The notes: a model not told the origin generated them from the letters alone. Counted from the stretch's first letter, positions 1-6,640 are shown. The stretch: DNA of 10,789 bases from Rhodoferax sp. UBA4127 (GCA_002381045.1 DFWT01000146.1:7657-18445); one strand, 5' to 3'. Translations and numbers: made by a program.

Positions 1-1450
1 GCTCTTTCATCACATCCACAAACACCAGCAACAGGGCCGCCGCGGTGGACCGCTTCAGCAGCGGCCAATGCACCCGGCGCAAGAGGCCGAAACCTGAGTG
101 GCCCAGCATGCGCGCCGAGTCATCAAAACTAGCCGGGATGCGCGCGTAACCACTTTGCACCGACTGCAGCGCCACGGCACAAAAGCGCACCAGATACGCC
201 CACACCAAGCCCAGCACGGTTGCCGTCATTAGGTAGCCCAAACCCATTTGTGGTGCCACCTCTTGCAGCCAACCCAAGGGCAGCAACAAGCCCACCACAA
301 TGACGGCCCCCGGCACCGCATAACCCAAGCCAACCAATTGCACCGCCCAACGGGTAGCCAGATCAGGCGCACGACGCAACTGAAACGCCAAGCTCAGGGC
401 CAAAGCCACAGCCAGCAGCGCGCTGATCAAGCCAAGTCGCACACTGTTCCAGGCCCAGCCGAGAAACGGCGCCCATGACAGCGAGCCCCAGTCCACCACC
501 AGTGGACGCAGCATGAACAACGCGGGCAGCACAAAACCAGCCAGTACCGGCACACCGCACAACACCCATGCAAGCACTTGTCGACCGCCAGTGAGCACAT
601 GCGCGCGGGCCTCCATGGAACCAGCGCGTGCACCACGGGTTTGGGAAAAGCGCATTTTTTGCCGTGACTGGCGTTCTAGGAAAAGCAGCACGACCACCAA
701 GCCCAGCAAGATTGTTGCAAGCTGCGCCGCGGCCAAACGGTTGTCCATGGCCAACCAGGCTTTGTAGATGCCCGCCGTGAAAGTCTGAATGCCAAAGTAG
801 CTTGACACACCAAAGTCCGCCAGGGTTTCCATCAAGGCCAGCGCCGCACCCGCCGCCACCGCCGGGCGCGCCAGCGGCAAGGCAATCTCAAGCAGGCGCC
901 GGCGCATGGGTGCGCCCAACAGGCGCGCAGCCTCCATCAGGTGCGTGGCGCGCTCGCTCAAGGCGGTGCGCGACAACACGTACACATACGGGTAGAGAGA
1001 AAAAACAAACACCCAAGCCGCGCCGCCCACATTTCGCACCTCGGGAAACACCCGCCCTTGAAGTCCAGTGGCCTCCCGAACCCAGGATTGAAAAGGCCCG
1101 CTGAACTGCAAAAAATCGGTGTAGGCATAGGCCACGACATAAGCCGGCATCGCTAGTGGCAGCAGCAAAGCCCATTCAAAAAACCGCCGTCCACGAAACT
1201 CGAACAAGGTGACGGCGACCGCGCTGGACAGACCCACCAGCACCACACCCAGCCCAACACAGAGGCTCAGCAGCAAAGTGGTGCCCACATAGCCCGGCAG
1301 CACGGTTTGCCCCATCTCAATCAAGATCTGGCGTGCTGCACCGTCGGCATCACCCAGCGTCAGCCAGGAGGCGAGCACCGCCAGCACCGGCAGCATGAAC
1401 ACGCCCGTCAAAAGCAGAAACAGAAACTGACGTAACCAGCGCAACAACAT
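1..1450 (-). CDS. fbpB: Iron(III)-type ABC transporter permease, two-domain (FbpB-like), 3' end outside the window
   Basis: Inner-membrane permease of a ferric-iron-type ABC importer. The ATG is at 1450-1448 and 483 codons are visible before the left edge. The reading frame is open throughout and rich in hydrophobic segments, beginning with a membrane-anchor-like N terminus (MLLRWLRQFLFLLLTGVFML). Two copies of the permease EAA loop, which docks on the ATPase, are present: one begins EAARLLGAPMRRRLLEIALP near residue 173, the other DSARMLGHSGFGLLRR near residue 445. Two EAA loops in one chain is the FbpB/SfuB/HitB arrangement, in which both permease halves are fused. The visible C-terminal end, DVMKE, matches the point where this family usually continues with LPATLLLRP, so perhaps 50-80 residues are missing. 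It diverges from the matching ATPase gene. Iron as substrate is inferred from family likeness; thiamine or other anion importers share this architecture. No clear Shine-Dalgarno sequence precedes the start. Confidence 0.9.
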   Translation of the reverse strand, partial: MLLRWLRQFLFLLLTGVFMLPVLAVLASWLTLGDADGAARQILIEMGQTVLPGYVGTTLLLSLCVGLGVVLVGLSSAVAVTLFEFRGRRFFEWALLLPLAMPAYVVAYAYTDFLQFSGPFQSWVREATGLQGRVFPEVRNVGGAAWVFVFSLYPYVYVLSRTALSERATHLMEAARLLGAPMRRRLLEIALPLARPAVAAGAALALMETLADFGVSSYFGIQTFTAGIYKAWLAMDNRLAAAQLATILLGLVVVLLFLERQSRQKMRFSQTRGARAGSMEARAHVLTGGRQVLAWVLCGVPVLAGFVLPALFMLRPLVVDWGSLSWAPFLGWAWNSVRLGLISALLAVALALSLAFQLRRAPDLATRWAVQLVGLGYAVPGAVIVVGLLLPLGWLQEVAPQMGLGYLMTATVLGLVWAYLVRFCAVALQSVQSGYARIPASFDDSARMLGHSGFGLLRRVHWPLLKRSTAAALLLVFVDVMKE

Positions 1451-1480
1451 GGACACAGTGTGGGGGCAAATCAAACGGAA

Positions 1481-1498
1481 ATTGTAGGTACCTACAAT
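1481..1498. promoter_or_regulatory. Perfect 18-bp palindrome in the divergent permease/ATPase gap; candidate operator
   Basis: ATTGTAGGTACCTACAAT equals its own reverse complement over all 18 bases. It lies in the 46-base gap between the divergent permease (start 1450) and ATPase (start 1497), and its last two bases are the AT of the ATPase ATG. As DNA it could be a dimeric repressor site controlling both genes. As RNA it could fold into a 7-bp stem with a GTAC loop that masks the only weak ribosome-binding sequence (AGG at 1486-1488) and the start codon. It does not resemble the A/T-rich Fur consensus, so I name no regulator. The palindrome is observed; its function is inferred. Confidence 0.6.
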
Positions 1499-2705
1499 GA
1501 AATTCATGTTTTTAAATCTGTCGAACATCAGCGTCAACTATGCCGGTCAAAGCAGCCCTGCGGTGAACCAGGTGAGCTTTGGCTTGCCTGCAGGCGACAT
1601 CGGTGTGCTGATCGGTCCGTCTGGCTGCGGCAAGACGACCCTGCTGCGTGCCGTGGCCGGCTTGGAGCGCATTGATGCCGGATCGATCAAGCTCGGTGGA
1701 GAACTGGTCAGCCAAGTCGGCACATCGGTGGCCCCGGAAGCGCGCCAGGTTGGCATGGTGTTTCAGGATTACGCGCTGTTTCCGCACCTCAATGTGGGGC
1801 GCAACGTGGCTTTTGGCATTGACCATCTGCCATCCAACCAGCGTGCCGCGCGGGTCGCGGAGGTACTTGCGCTGGTGGGGCTGGCCGACCAGACCTCCCG
1901 TTTCCCGCATGAGCTCTCGGGCGGACAACAGCAGCGGGTGGCATTGGCGCGGGCATTGGCGCCCCGGCCGCGACTGTTGCTGCTCGACGAACCTTTTTCG
2001 AACCTGGATGTGGATCTGCGCGAACGCCTGGCGCATGAAATCCGGGGCATCCTGAAGGCCGCCCACACCACCGCCTTGTTTGTCACGCATGACCAGCTTG
2101 AAGCCTTTGCGGTGGGCGACATGATTGGTGTCATGCACCAAGGCAGCTTGCACCAATGGGACACCGCCTACAGCCTGTACCACCGGCCCGCCACGCGGTT
2201 TGTGGCCGAGTTCATAGGCCACGGCGTGTTTGCGCCTGCGGTGATCAAGCTGGTGGACGGCGAAGTGGCGGTACAAACCCCCCTGGGCGACCTGACCGAC
2301 ATGAGTGAATGCCCCTTGCCGTGCGCGTTTGCCGGCGGTGCCTGCGACGTGCTACTGCGCGCCGACGACATCGTGCATGACGACGACGCGCCAGTCAAAG
2401 CGCAAATCTTGCGCAAAGCATTTCGTGGTGCCGACTTTTTGTACACCCTGCGGCTAGCCACCGGTGAGACGGTGATGGCCTTGGTTCCCAGCCACCACGA
2501 CCACACCCTGGGCGAATGGATTGGCATCCGCGCCCAGGTCGACCATGTGGTGACCTTCAACCGCGATTGCCCCAAGAGCCATGACCATGTATGCCGCATG
2601 CCTTGCGAACACATCGCCGCATCGGGTGAGGTGACACAACCCGTCCTGTGGCATGCCCAGGTGCCCTCAGGCGCTGCCCGCAGCCTTGGACAGGCCACCA
2701 CCTAG
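1497..2705 (+). CDS. fbpC: Iron(III)-type ABC transporter ATP-binding protein (FbpC-like) with a Cys/His-rich C-terminal tail
   Basis: Cytoplasmic ATPase that would power the divergently encoded permease; 402 residues. All ABC motifs are present in order: Walker A GPSGCGKT (40-47), Q-loop Q90 in MVFQDYALFP, signature LSGGQ (140-144), Walker B LLLLDE (160-165), D-loop SNLD (168-171) and H-loop H198 in FVTHDQ. A regulatory domain follows, ending at about residue 355 in HHDHTLGEWIGIRAQVDHVV, which resembles the normal C terminus of the Fbp/Sfu ATPases. About 45 extra residues come after this, starting CPKSHDHVCRMPCEH, making the protein longer than the usual 350 or so. The ATG at 1497 has a partial Shine-Dalgarno AGG 8 bases upstream. 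ATG 1506 is in frame and would remove three residues but has no visible ribosome site. Iron as substrate is inferred from family and neighbour. Confidence 0.92.
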   Translation: MKFMFLNLSNISVNYAGQSSPAVNQVSFGLPAGDIGVLIGPSGCGKTTLLRAVAGLERIDAGSIKLGGELVSQVGTSVAPEARQVGMVFQDYALFPHLNVGRNVAFGIDHLPSNQRAARVAEVLALVGLADQTSRFPHELSGGQQQRVALARALAPRPRLLLLDEPFSNLDVDLRERLAHEIRGILKAAHTTALFVTHDQLEAFAVGDMIGVMHQGSLHQWDTAYSLYHRPATRFVAEFIGHGVFAPAVIKLVDGEVAVQTPLGDLTDMSECPLPCAFAGGACDVLLRADDIVHDDDAPVKAQILRKAFRGADFLYTLRLATGETVMALVPSHHDHTLGEWIGIRAQVDHVVTFNRDCPKSHDHVCRMPCEHIAASGEVTQPVLWHAQVPSGAARSLGQATT

Positions 2706-2734
2706 GCCAAAGACCATAGTGAGAAGCCAACCTT

Positions 2735-2800
2735 GATGCTATCTTTTATATAGCTTTTTAAGCTTAATATAAAAGGGCTAGAACACTATTTCTTATAAAG
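2735..2800. repeat. AT-rich intergenic repeat, copy A, between fbpC and pyrC'
   Basis: This element fills much of the 118-base gap between two convergent genes. From 2750 to 2800 it matches copy C (8171-8221) without gaps at 41 of 51 positions by hand count, with a near-identical 3' part (GGGCTAGA, 3 variable bases, then CTATTTCTTATAAAG). Its first 21 bases match copy B inside pyrC' at 18 positions. It contains a small inverted repeat, GCTAT (2738-2742) and ATAGC (2750-2754), followed by five T on the plus strand, and the palindrome TTAAGCTTAA (2758-2767). The hairpin could act as a weak terminator for fbpC, but the stem is only 5 bp. I recall similar elements scattered through Comamonadaceae genomes; this is from memory and unverified. 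Confidence 0.75.
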
Positions 2801-2823
2801 ATACGATCGGGTTTGACGCCGCT

Positions 2824-4131
2824 TCAAGGCGCCACATAGGCGACCCGGCCACCCACCAGCGTGCAGCGCACCCGCCCAGGCAATTCGTAACCTGAAAACG
2901 GCGTGTGTTTGCCCTGACTCACCAAACTGTCGCTGGTCACCGTCCAATGCACAGACGGGTCAAAAACACACACATCGCCTAGCCCGCCCACTTGCAGGCG
3001 ACCCGTCCGACCCTCGCGCGGGCCCATGGCGGCACCCATTACAGCGGCGGGTTTATCGGTGATGGTGCTCAACGCACGCACCAGATCCACGCCCGTATCC
3101 AAATGCCACTTGTAGGCCAGACTAAGCAACAGTTCCAGCCCAGTTGCCCCCGGCTCGCTTTCGGCAAACGGCAACGCCTTGGCGTCTTCACCGACTGGGG
3201 TGTGGTCGGACACCAAAGCGTCGATGGCCCCATCGGCCAAACCGGCGCGCAGTGCATCGCGGTCGCGCTGCTGGCGCAGTGGCGGGTTCAGGCGCGCGCG
3301 GCTGTCGAAGAAGCCAATGTCGGTGTCGGTGAGGTGCAGCGAGTTGATGCTCACGTCGCAAGTCAGCTTCAAGCCATCCCTTTTGGCCTGGCGCACCAAT
3401 TCCACCCCGGCAGCGGTGCTAATTCGGCACAAATGCACCCGCGCACCGGTGGCGCGCATCAACTCAAAAATGGTGTGCATGGCAATGGTCTCGGCCATGG
3501 CCGGGACACCGCTCAAACCCATGCGTGTGGCCAGGGGGCCACTGGCAGCCACGCCCTGGCCCAGGTGGTAGTCTTGCGGCCGCAGCCACACCGCATAACC
3601 GAAGGTGCTGGCATATTGAAAAGCGCGTTGCATCACCTGGGTGTTAGACAGCAGCGCCTCTGCCTGGGAAAAAGCCACACAGCCCACGTCGGACAACATC
3701 ACCATCTCGGTCAGGTTCTCGCCTTTGAGGCCACGCGTGAGCGCGCCCAAGGGGTACACCCGGGCTTGCTGCAACTTTTCGGCCCTAAAGCGCAGCATCT
3801 CGACCAGACCCGGCTCGTCCAACACCGGGTCGGTATCGGGCTGGCACACCAGGCTGGTGATACCTCCGGCCATGGCGGCGCCCATTTCAGACTCGAGCAT
3901 ACGGGCGTGTTCATTGCCCGGCTCGCGCAGGCGCACCGCCAGGTCCACCAGACCTGGCAAGACCAGGCAACCAGTGGCGTCGATGGTGCGTTCGGGTTGG
4001 AAATCAGATGCTATATTTTCAATAGCTACTACCACCCCATTCTCAAGGGCCAGGTCGGCTTTTTTATTCAAACCGCTGGCGGGGTCAATGACCTGGCCGC
4101 CGCGGATCAAGGTGCGTGTGTGCTTGTTCAT
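2824..4131 (-). CDS. pyrC': Dihydroorotase-like protein lacking the catalytic metal ligands (PyrC'/PyrX), probable partner of aspartate carbamoyltransferase
   Basis: Amidohydrolase-fold protein of 435 residues, homologous to class I dihydroorotase but probably inactive. The active-site HxH that normally follows PG(L/I)VD is A65-V-R67 in LVDLAVRLREPG. The histidines expected in the HIAHVS-like and PHHLLLTD-like segments are also missing (HLCRIST around 233-239; DVSINSLHLTD around 259-269). Asp309 of SDHTP is kept. The stretch SLVCQPDTDPVLDEP (93-107) and GALTRGLKGENL (129-140) fit the Pseudomonas PyrC' type. In Pseudomonas this inactive subunit assembles with PyrB and is needed for its aspartate carbamoyltransferase activity; the same role is inferred here. 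It starts 19 bases after the pyrB stop with only a weak ribosome site, suggesting coupled expression. Residues about 21-42 are encoded by a copy of an intergenic repeat. A separate active dihydroorotase gene should exist elsewhere. Confidence 0.93.
   Translation of the reverse strand: MNKHTRTLIRGGQVIDPASGLNKKADLALENGVVVAIENIASDFQPERTIDATGCLVLPGLVDLAVRLREPGNEHARMLESEMGAAMAGGITSLVCQPDTDPVLDEPGLVEMLRFRAEKLQQARVYPLGALTRGLKGENLTEMVMLSDVGCVAFSQAEALLSNTQVMQRAFQYASTFGYAVWLRPQDYHLGQGVAASGPLATRMGLSGVPAMAETIAMHTIFELMRATGARVHLCRISTAAGVELVRQAKRDGLKLTCDVSINSLHLTDTDIGFFDSRARLNPPLRQQRDRDALRAGLADGAIDALVSDHTPVGEDAKALPFAESEPGATGLELLLSLAYKWHLDTGVDLVRALSTITDKPAAVMGAAMGPREGRTGRLQVGGLGDVCVFDPSVHWTVTSDSLVSQGKHTPFSGYELPGRVRCTLVGGRVAYVAP
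4007..4071. repeat. AT-rich repeat, copy B, embedded in the pyrC' coding sequence
   Basis: The 21 bases at 4007-4027 (GATGCTATATTTTCAATAGC plus T) match copy A at 18 positions. The downstream landmark AAGGGC lies at exactly the same offset: GGG is 40 bases after the first G in both A and B, and 25 bases after ATAGCT in all three copies. The right half is more diverged than between copies A and C. It is read in frame on the minus strand and encodes pyrC' residues about 21-42, with AIENIAS at the best-conserved end. It lies in the small N-terminal beta region, before the PGLVD strand, and does not break the frame. Confidence 0.6.
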
Positions 4132-4150
4132 GAATGCGTCTCGAAAAAGT

Positions 4151-5113
4151 TCAGGCGTCGTTGCCGGCCACGATGCTCATCACCGCCATGCGCACCGCAA
4201 TGCCAAAAGTGACCTGCGGCAGGATCACGCTTTGTTTGCCATCCACCACTGCTGAATCGATCTCAACACCCCGGTTGATCGGCCCCGGATGCATCACGAT
4301 GGCGTCAGGTTTGGCCAGTTGCAGCTTGGCCGGCGTCAGCCCAAAACTCTTAAAAAATTCTTGGCTGGACGGTAACAGCGCACCGCTCATGCGTTCGTTT
4401 TGCAAGCGCAGCATGATGACCACGTCACAGCCCTTGATGCCTTCTTCCAGCGTGTGGCAAACCCGCACACCCATCTGCGCCATGTCTGAAGGCACCAGGG
4501 TTTTGGGGCCTACCACCCGCACTTCGGCACAACCCAGCGTGGTCAGTGCATGGATGTCGGAGCGCGCGACACGCGAGTGCAACACGTCACCGACGATGGC
4601 CACCGTCAGGTTGGCAAAGTCACCCTTGTAATGCCGGATGGTGTACATATCCAACAAGCCCTGGGTGGGATGCGCGTGGCGGCCGTCGCCCGCGTTCACC
4701 ACATGCACATGTGGTGCCACATGCTGGGCAATTAAGTAAGGCGCACCTGACTCGCTGTGGCGTACAACAAAAATATCGGCCGCCATCGCGCTCAGGTTGG
4801 CCACCGTGTCCAGCAGGGTCTCACCCTTGGAGGCCGATGACTTGGCGATATCGAGGTTGATCACATCAGCGCTGAGGCGTTTGGCCGCGATTTCGAAGGT
4901 AGTGCGGGTGCGGGTCGAGTTCTCAAAGAACAGGTTGAACACACTTTTGCCGCGCAACAGCGGGATCTTCTTGACTTCGCGGTGGCTCACCGAGACAAAG
5001 TTGGCCGCCGTATCCAGCACCTGAATCAGAATGTCTTTGGGCAGACCTTCAGTGGTCAGCAGGTGAATCAGCTCACCGTTTTTGTTGAGTTGCGGATTGC
5101 GTTTGTAGAGCAT
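4151..5113 (-). CDS. pyrB: Aspartate carbamoyltransferase, catalytic subunit
   Basis: Catalyses carbamoyl phosphate + L-aspartate -> N-carbamoyl-L-aspartate + phosphate, the committed step of pyrimidine synthesis, in the cytoplasm. The product has 320 residues. The carbamoyl-phosphate loop FENSTRTRTTFE is at 63-74, the mobile loop SSASKGETLLDT (with the catalytic Lys) at 92-103, HAHPTQGLLD at 146-155 and HPGPINRGVEI at 275-285. All key residues look intact. I chose the ATG at 5113-5111 (MLYKRNPQLN), two bases after the pyrR stop. An in-frame upstream ATG at 5209 would overlap pyrR by nearly 100 bases and add a non-homologous proline-rich stretch. The ribosome site is weak, consistent with translation coupled to pyrR. 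Because the following gene is a dead dihydroorotase, this is probably the PyrB-PyrC' class of holoenzyme rather than the PyrB-PyrI class; no pyrI is seen here. Confidence 0.97.
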   Translation of the reverse strand: MLYKRNPQLNKNGELIHLLTTEGLPKDILIQVLDTAANFVSVSHREVKKIPLLRGKSVFNLFFENSTRTRTTFEIAAKRLSADVINLDIAKSSASKGETLLDTVANLSAMAADIFVVRHSESGAPYLIAQHVAPHVHVVNAGDGRHAHPTQGLLDMYTIRHYKGDFANLTVAIVGDVLHSRVARSDIHALTTLGCAEVRVVGPKTLVPSDMAQMGVRVCHTLEEGIKGCDVVIMLRLQNERMSGALLPSSQEFFKSFGLTPAKLQLAKPDAIVMHPGPINRGVEIDSAVVDGKQSVILPQVTFGIAVRMAVMSIVAGNDA

Positions 5114-5115
5114 GG

Positions 5116-5613
5116 CTAGATTTCTTTCACATTGAAACTGAACTGCCCCGATGCGCTGCGTGCCAGCGCCAGCGACTGCTGTGGGCTTAGGTGGATGCGG
5201 GCCGCACACACATCAGCGGCAATTGGCAGTTCACGCCCTCCGCGGTCTACCAGCACCGCCAGTTTGACGCTGGCCGGGCGACCGAAATCAAACAGTTCAT
5301 TGAGCACCGCGCGAATGGTGCGCCCGGTGTAGAGCACGTCGTCGAGCAGCAGCACCTCGGCTCCATTCACATCAAACGGAATCTGGGTTTGCGCGGCGGC
5401 GGTCATGCCCCGGCGGGCGTAGTCGTCGCGGTGCATGGCTGACGAAATCACGCCAATCGGGCTCGCCAAACCCAAGTCAGCTTTGAGCCGTTCGGCCAGC
5501 CAGACGCCTCCCGAAGTCACGCCCAGCAACTGCGTCGTGGGCGAGATCAGACTGCGCACGCTGTGCTTTAAATCGTCGTACAAGGCCTCTGCATCCAATG
5601 CCAATTGGCTCAT
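5116..5613 (-). CDS. pyrR: PyrR: pyr regulator / uracil phosphoribosyltransferase family protein
   Basis: Phosphoribosyltransferase-fold protein of 165 residues. The PRPP-binding signature VLLLDDVLYTGRTIRAVLN spans 87-105 with both acidic residues (D91, D92) and the TGRT loop. LVDRGGRELPI at 121-131 matches the LVDRGHRELPI-like segment of PyrR. In Gram-positive bacteria PyrR binds UMP and pyr mRNA to attenuate transcription, and it also makes UMP from uracil and PRPP. Whether betaproteobacterial PyrR regulates is not shown here: I see no anti-terminator/terminator pair in the 2-base gap before pyrB. The ATG overlaps the ruvX stop as ATGA and has the best ribosome site in the cluster (AAGGAG, 6-base spacing), so translation of the pyr part probably enters here. 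Confidence 0.95.
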   Translation of the reverse strand: MSQLALDAEALYDDLKHSVRSLISPTTQLLGVTSGGVWLAERLKADLGLASPIGVISSAMHRDDYARRGMTAAAQTQIPFDVNGAEVLLLDDVLYTGRTIRAVLNELFDFGRPASVKLAVLVDRGGRELPIAADVCAARIHLSPQQSLALARSASGQFSFNVKEI

Positions 5614-6044
5614 GGCAAGCTCCTTAAAAATTGTTCCAGAATGATGCAGGCCGCTGCCGCATCGGCGTCGCGCGCGCCATCGGCGCGGGCTTCGGTGGTG
5701 GTGTAGCGCTCATCTACCTCAAACACCGGCAAATTGAAGCGCCCGTGCAGCTGGCGGGCAAAACGACGGGCACGCTGGGTGTTCTCGTGGGCCGCGCCGT
5801 CTGGATGAAACGGCACACCCACCACCAGTGCATCCGGCTGCCAGGTTTTAAGCTGCTGCGCCACTTTGTCAAAACGCGCCTTGCCCTCGGCCACCAGCGT
5901 ACCTTGCGGTTGCGCGGTGCGCAGCAGGCGGTTGCCCACTGCAAAGCCAGTGCGCTTCATTCCAAAATCCAGGGCTAAAAATGTTTGCAATTGGTTTGGT
6001 ACGGGGGGCAATACGACACTGCCCGAACCAGCCGCTTGGCTCAT
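5610..6044 (-). CDS. ruvX: RuvX/YqgF, RNase H-fold Holliday junction resolvase-like / 16S rRNA 5'-end processing nuclease
   Basis: Small cytoplasmic RNase H-fold nuclease, 144 residues. FLALDFGMKRTGFAVG (22-37) carries the first catalytic Asp (D26). VVGVPFHPDG (74-83) is the conserved strand after the variable region. VDERYTTTEA (110-119) supplies E112, and DADAAAACIILEQFL (126-140) supplies the third acidic residue (D126 or D128). In E. coli YqgF is linked to 16S rRNA 5' maturation, and homologues resolve Holliday junctions in vitro; the balance of roles here is unknown. The first 20 or so residues are a low-conservation leader, so a slightly later start is possible, but the ATG at 6044 overlaps the algH stop as ATGA, a typical operon junction. 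The pairing with algH upstream and pyrR/pyrB downstream is a conserved order in beta- and gammaproteobacteria. Confidence 0.95.
   Translation of the reverse strand: MSQAAGSGSVVLPPVPNQLQTFLALDFGMKRTGFAVGNRLLRTAQPQGTLVAEGKARFDKVAQQLKTWQPDALVVGVPFHPDGAAHENTQRARRFARQLHGRFNLPVFEVDERYTTTEARADGARDADAAAACIILEQFLRSLP
5620..5625 (-). promoter_or_regulatory. Strong Shine-Dalgarno sequence of pyrR
   Basis: AAGGAG on the minus strand, 6 bases before the pyrR ATG, lies inside the last codons of ruvX. It is the clearest ribosome-binding site in the window and fixes the pyrR start despite the ATGA overlap. Confidence 0.85.
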
Positions 6045-6640
6045 GCGTGACCCGCGTCAGGTGACAGCATCCATGACTCCAAGCCCAAAAGCTTGAGCGC
6101 CTGCTCGTAGCGCTGGGCCACCGGTGTCTCAAAAATCAAGCGAGCATCGGCCTCCACCGTCAGCCAGCTGTTCTCACCCAGTTCAGATTCCAGCTGGCCC
6201 TCGCCCCAGGCCGAGTAGCCCAGAGAAATCAGCACTTGGCGTGGGCCGCTGCCGGTAGAAATGGCTTCCAGAACATCGCGCGAGGTGGTCATCTCCAGCC
6301 CGCCGGGGATCACCAGGGTACTGGCGTACACCGGGTGCTCGGGCTTGGCATCATCGGCAAAGGTGGCCGCATGCAGCACAAAACCACGCTCGGTTTGTAC
6401 CGGGCCGCCCACAAAAACCGGGGTTTTTTGCAGATCTGTGCGGGTAAGTGGCAGTTCCACCTTGTCAAACAAACCCTTGAGGTCAATGTCGGAAGGCTTG
6501 TTGATAACCAGTCCCAAGGCCCCGCGCTGGCTGTGCTCACACAGATAAACGACACTGTGCTCGAACAAAGGATCCTGCAGCCCCGGCATGGCGATCAAAA
6601 AATGATTCGTCAGATTGGTCAGTGCAGAATCTTCGGACAT
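6041..6640 (-). CDS. algH: AlgH/YqgE family protein (DUF179)
   Basis: Cytoplasmic protein of 199 residues, close to the usual length of 185-200. It shows the full AlgH/YqgE pattern: LTNHFLIAMPGLQDPLFEHS at 10-29, ALGLVINKPS at 41-50, VFVGGPVQTERGFVLH at 75-90 and SLGYSAWGEGQLESEL at 139-154. The biochemical role of the family is unsettled. AlgH was first named from alginate regulation in Pseudomonas, and a direct regulatory mechanism is not established. It is the first gene of the cluster algH-ruvX-pyrR-pyrB-pyrC'. Its start at 6640 is 18 bases from the divergent photolyase start, so the promoter of the whole cluster must lie inside the first part of phr. I could not pick out a convincing -35/-10 pair there. 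Confidence 0.95.
   Translation of the reverse strand: MSEDSALTNLTNHFLIAMPGLQDPLFEHSVVYLCEHSQRGALGLVINKPSDIDLKGLFDKVELPLTRTDLQKTPVFVGGPVQTERGFVLHAATFADDAKPEHPVYASTLVIPGGLEMTTSRDVLEAISTGSGPRQVLISLGYSAWGEGQLESELGENSWLTVEADARLIFETPVAQRYEQALKLLGLESWMLSPDAGHA

Noticed and set aside
1451..1496. Fur box in the fbpB/fbpC gap
   Set aside because: No GATAATGATAAT-like repeat is visible; the only strong symmetry is the GTAGGTACCTAC-centred palindrome.
1512..2276. Minus-strand open frame of 254 codons opposite fbpC
   Set aside because: It is antisense to all ABC ATPase motifs and has no recognisable protein features.
2735..2760. Strong rho-independent terminator after fbpC
   Set aside because: The GCTAT/ATAGC stem is only 5 bp and AT-rich although five T follow; too weak to call a terminator, so it is described within the repeat.
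2992..4212. Long plus-strand open frame of 406 codons antisense to pyrC'
   Set aside because: It lies opposite a clear dihydroorotase-family gene, has a His/Gln/Gly-rich composition typical of antisense frames in GC-rich DNA, and shows no recognisable domain.
5114..5209. Upstream in-frame start for pyrB
   Set aside because: It would overlap pyrR and add a non-homologous stretch; the family N terminus begins at the ATG at 5113.
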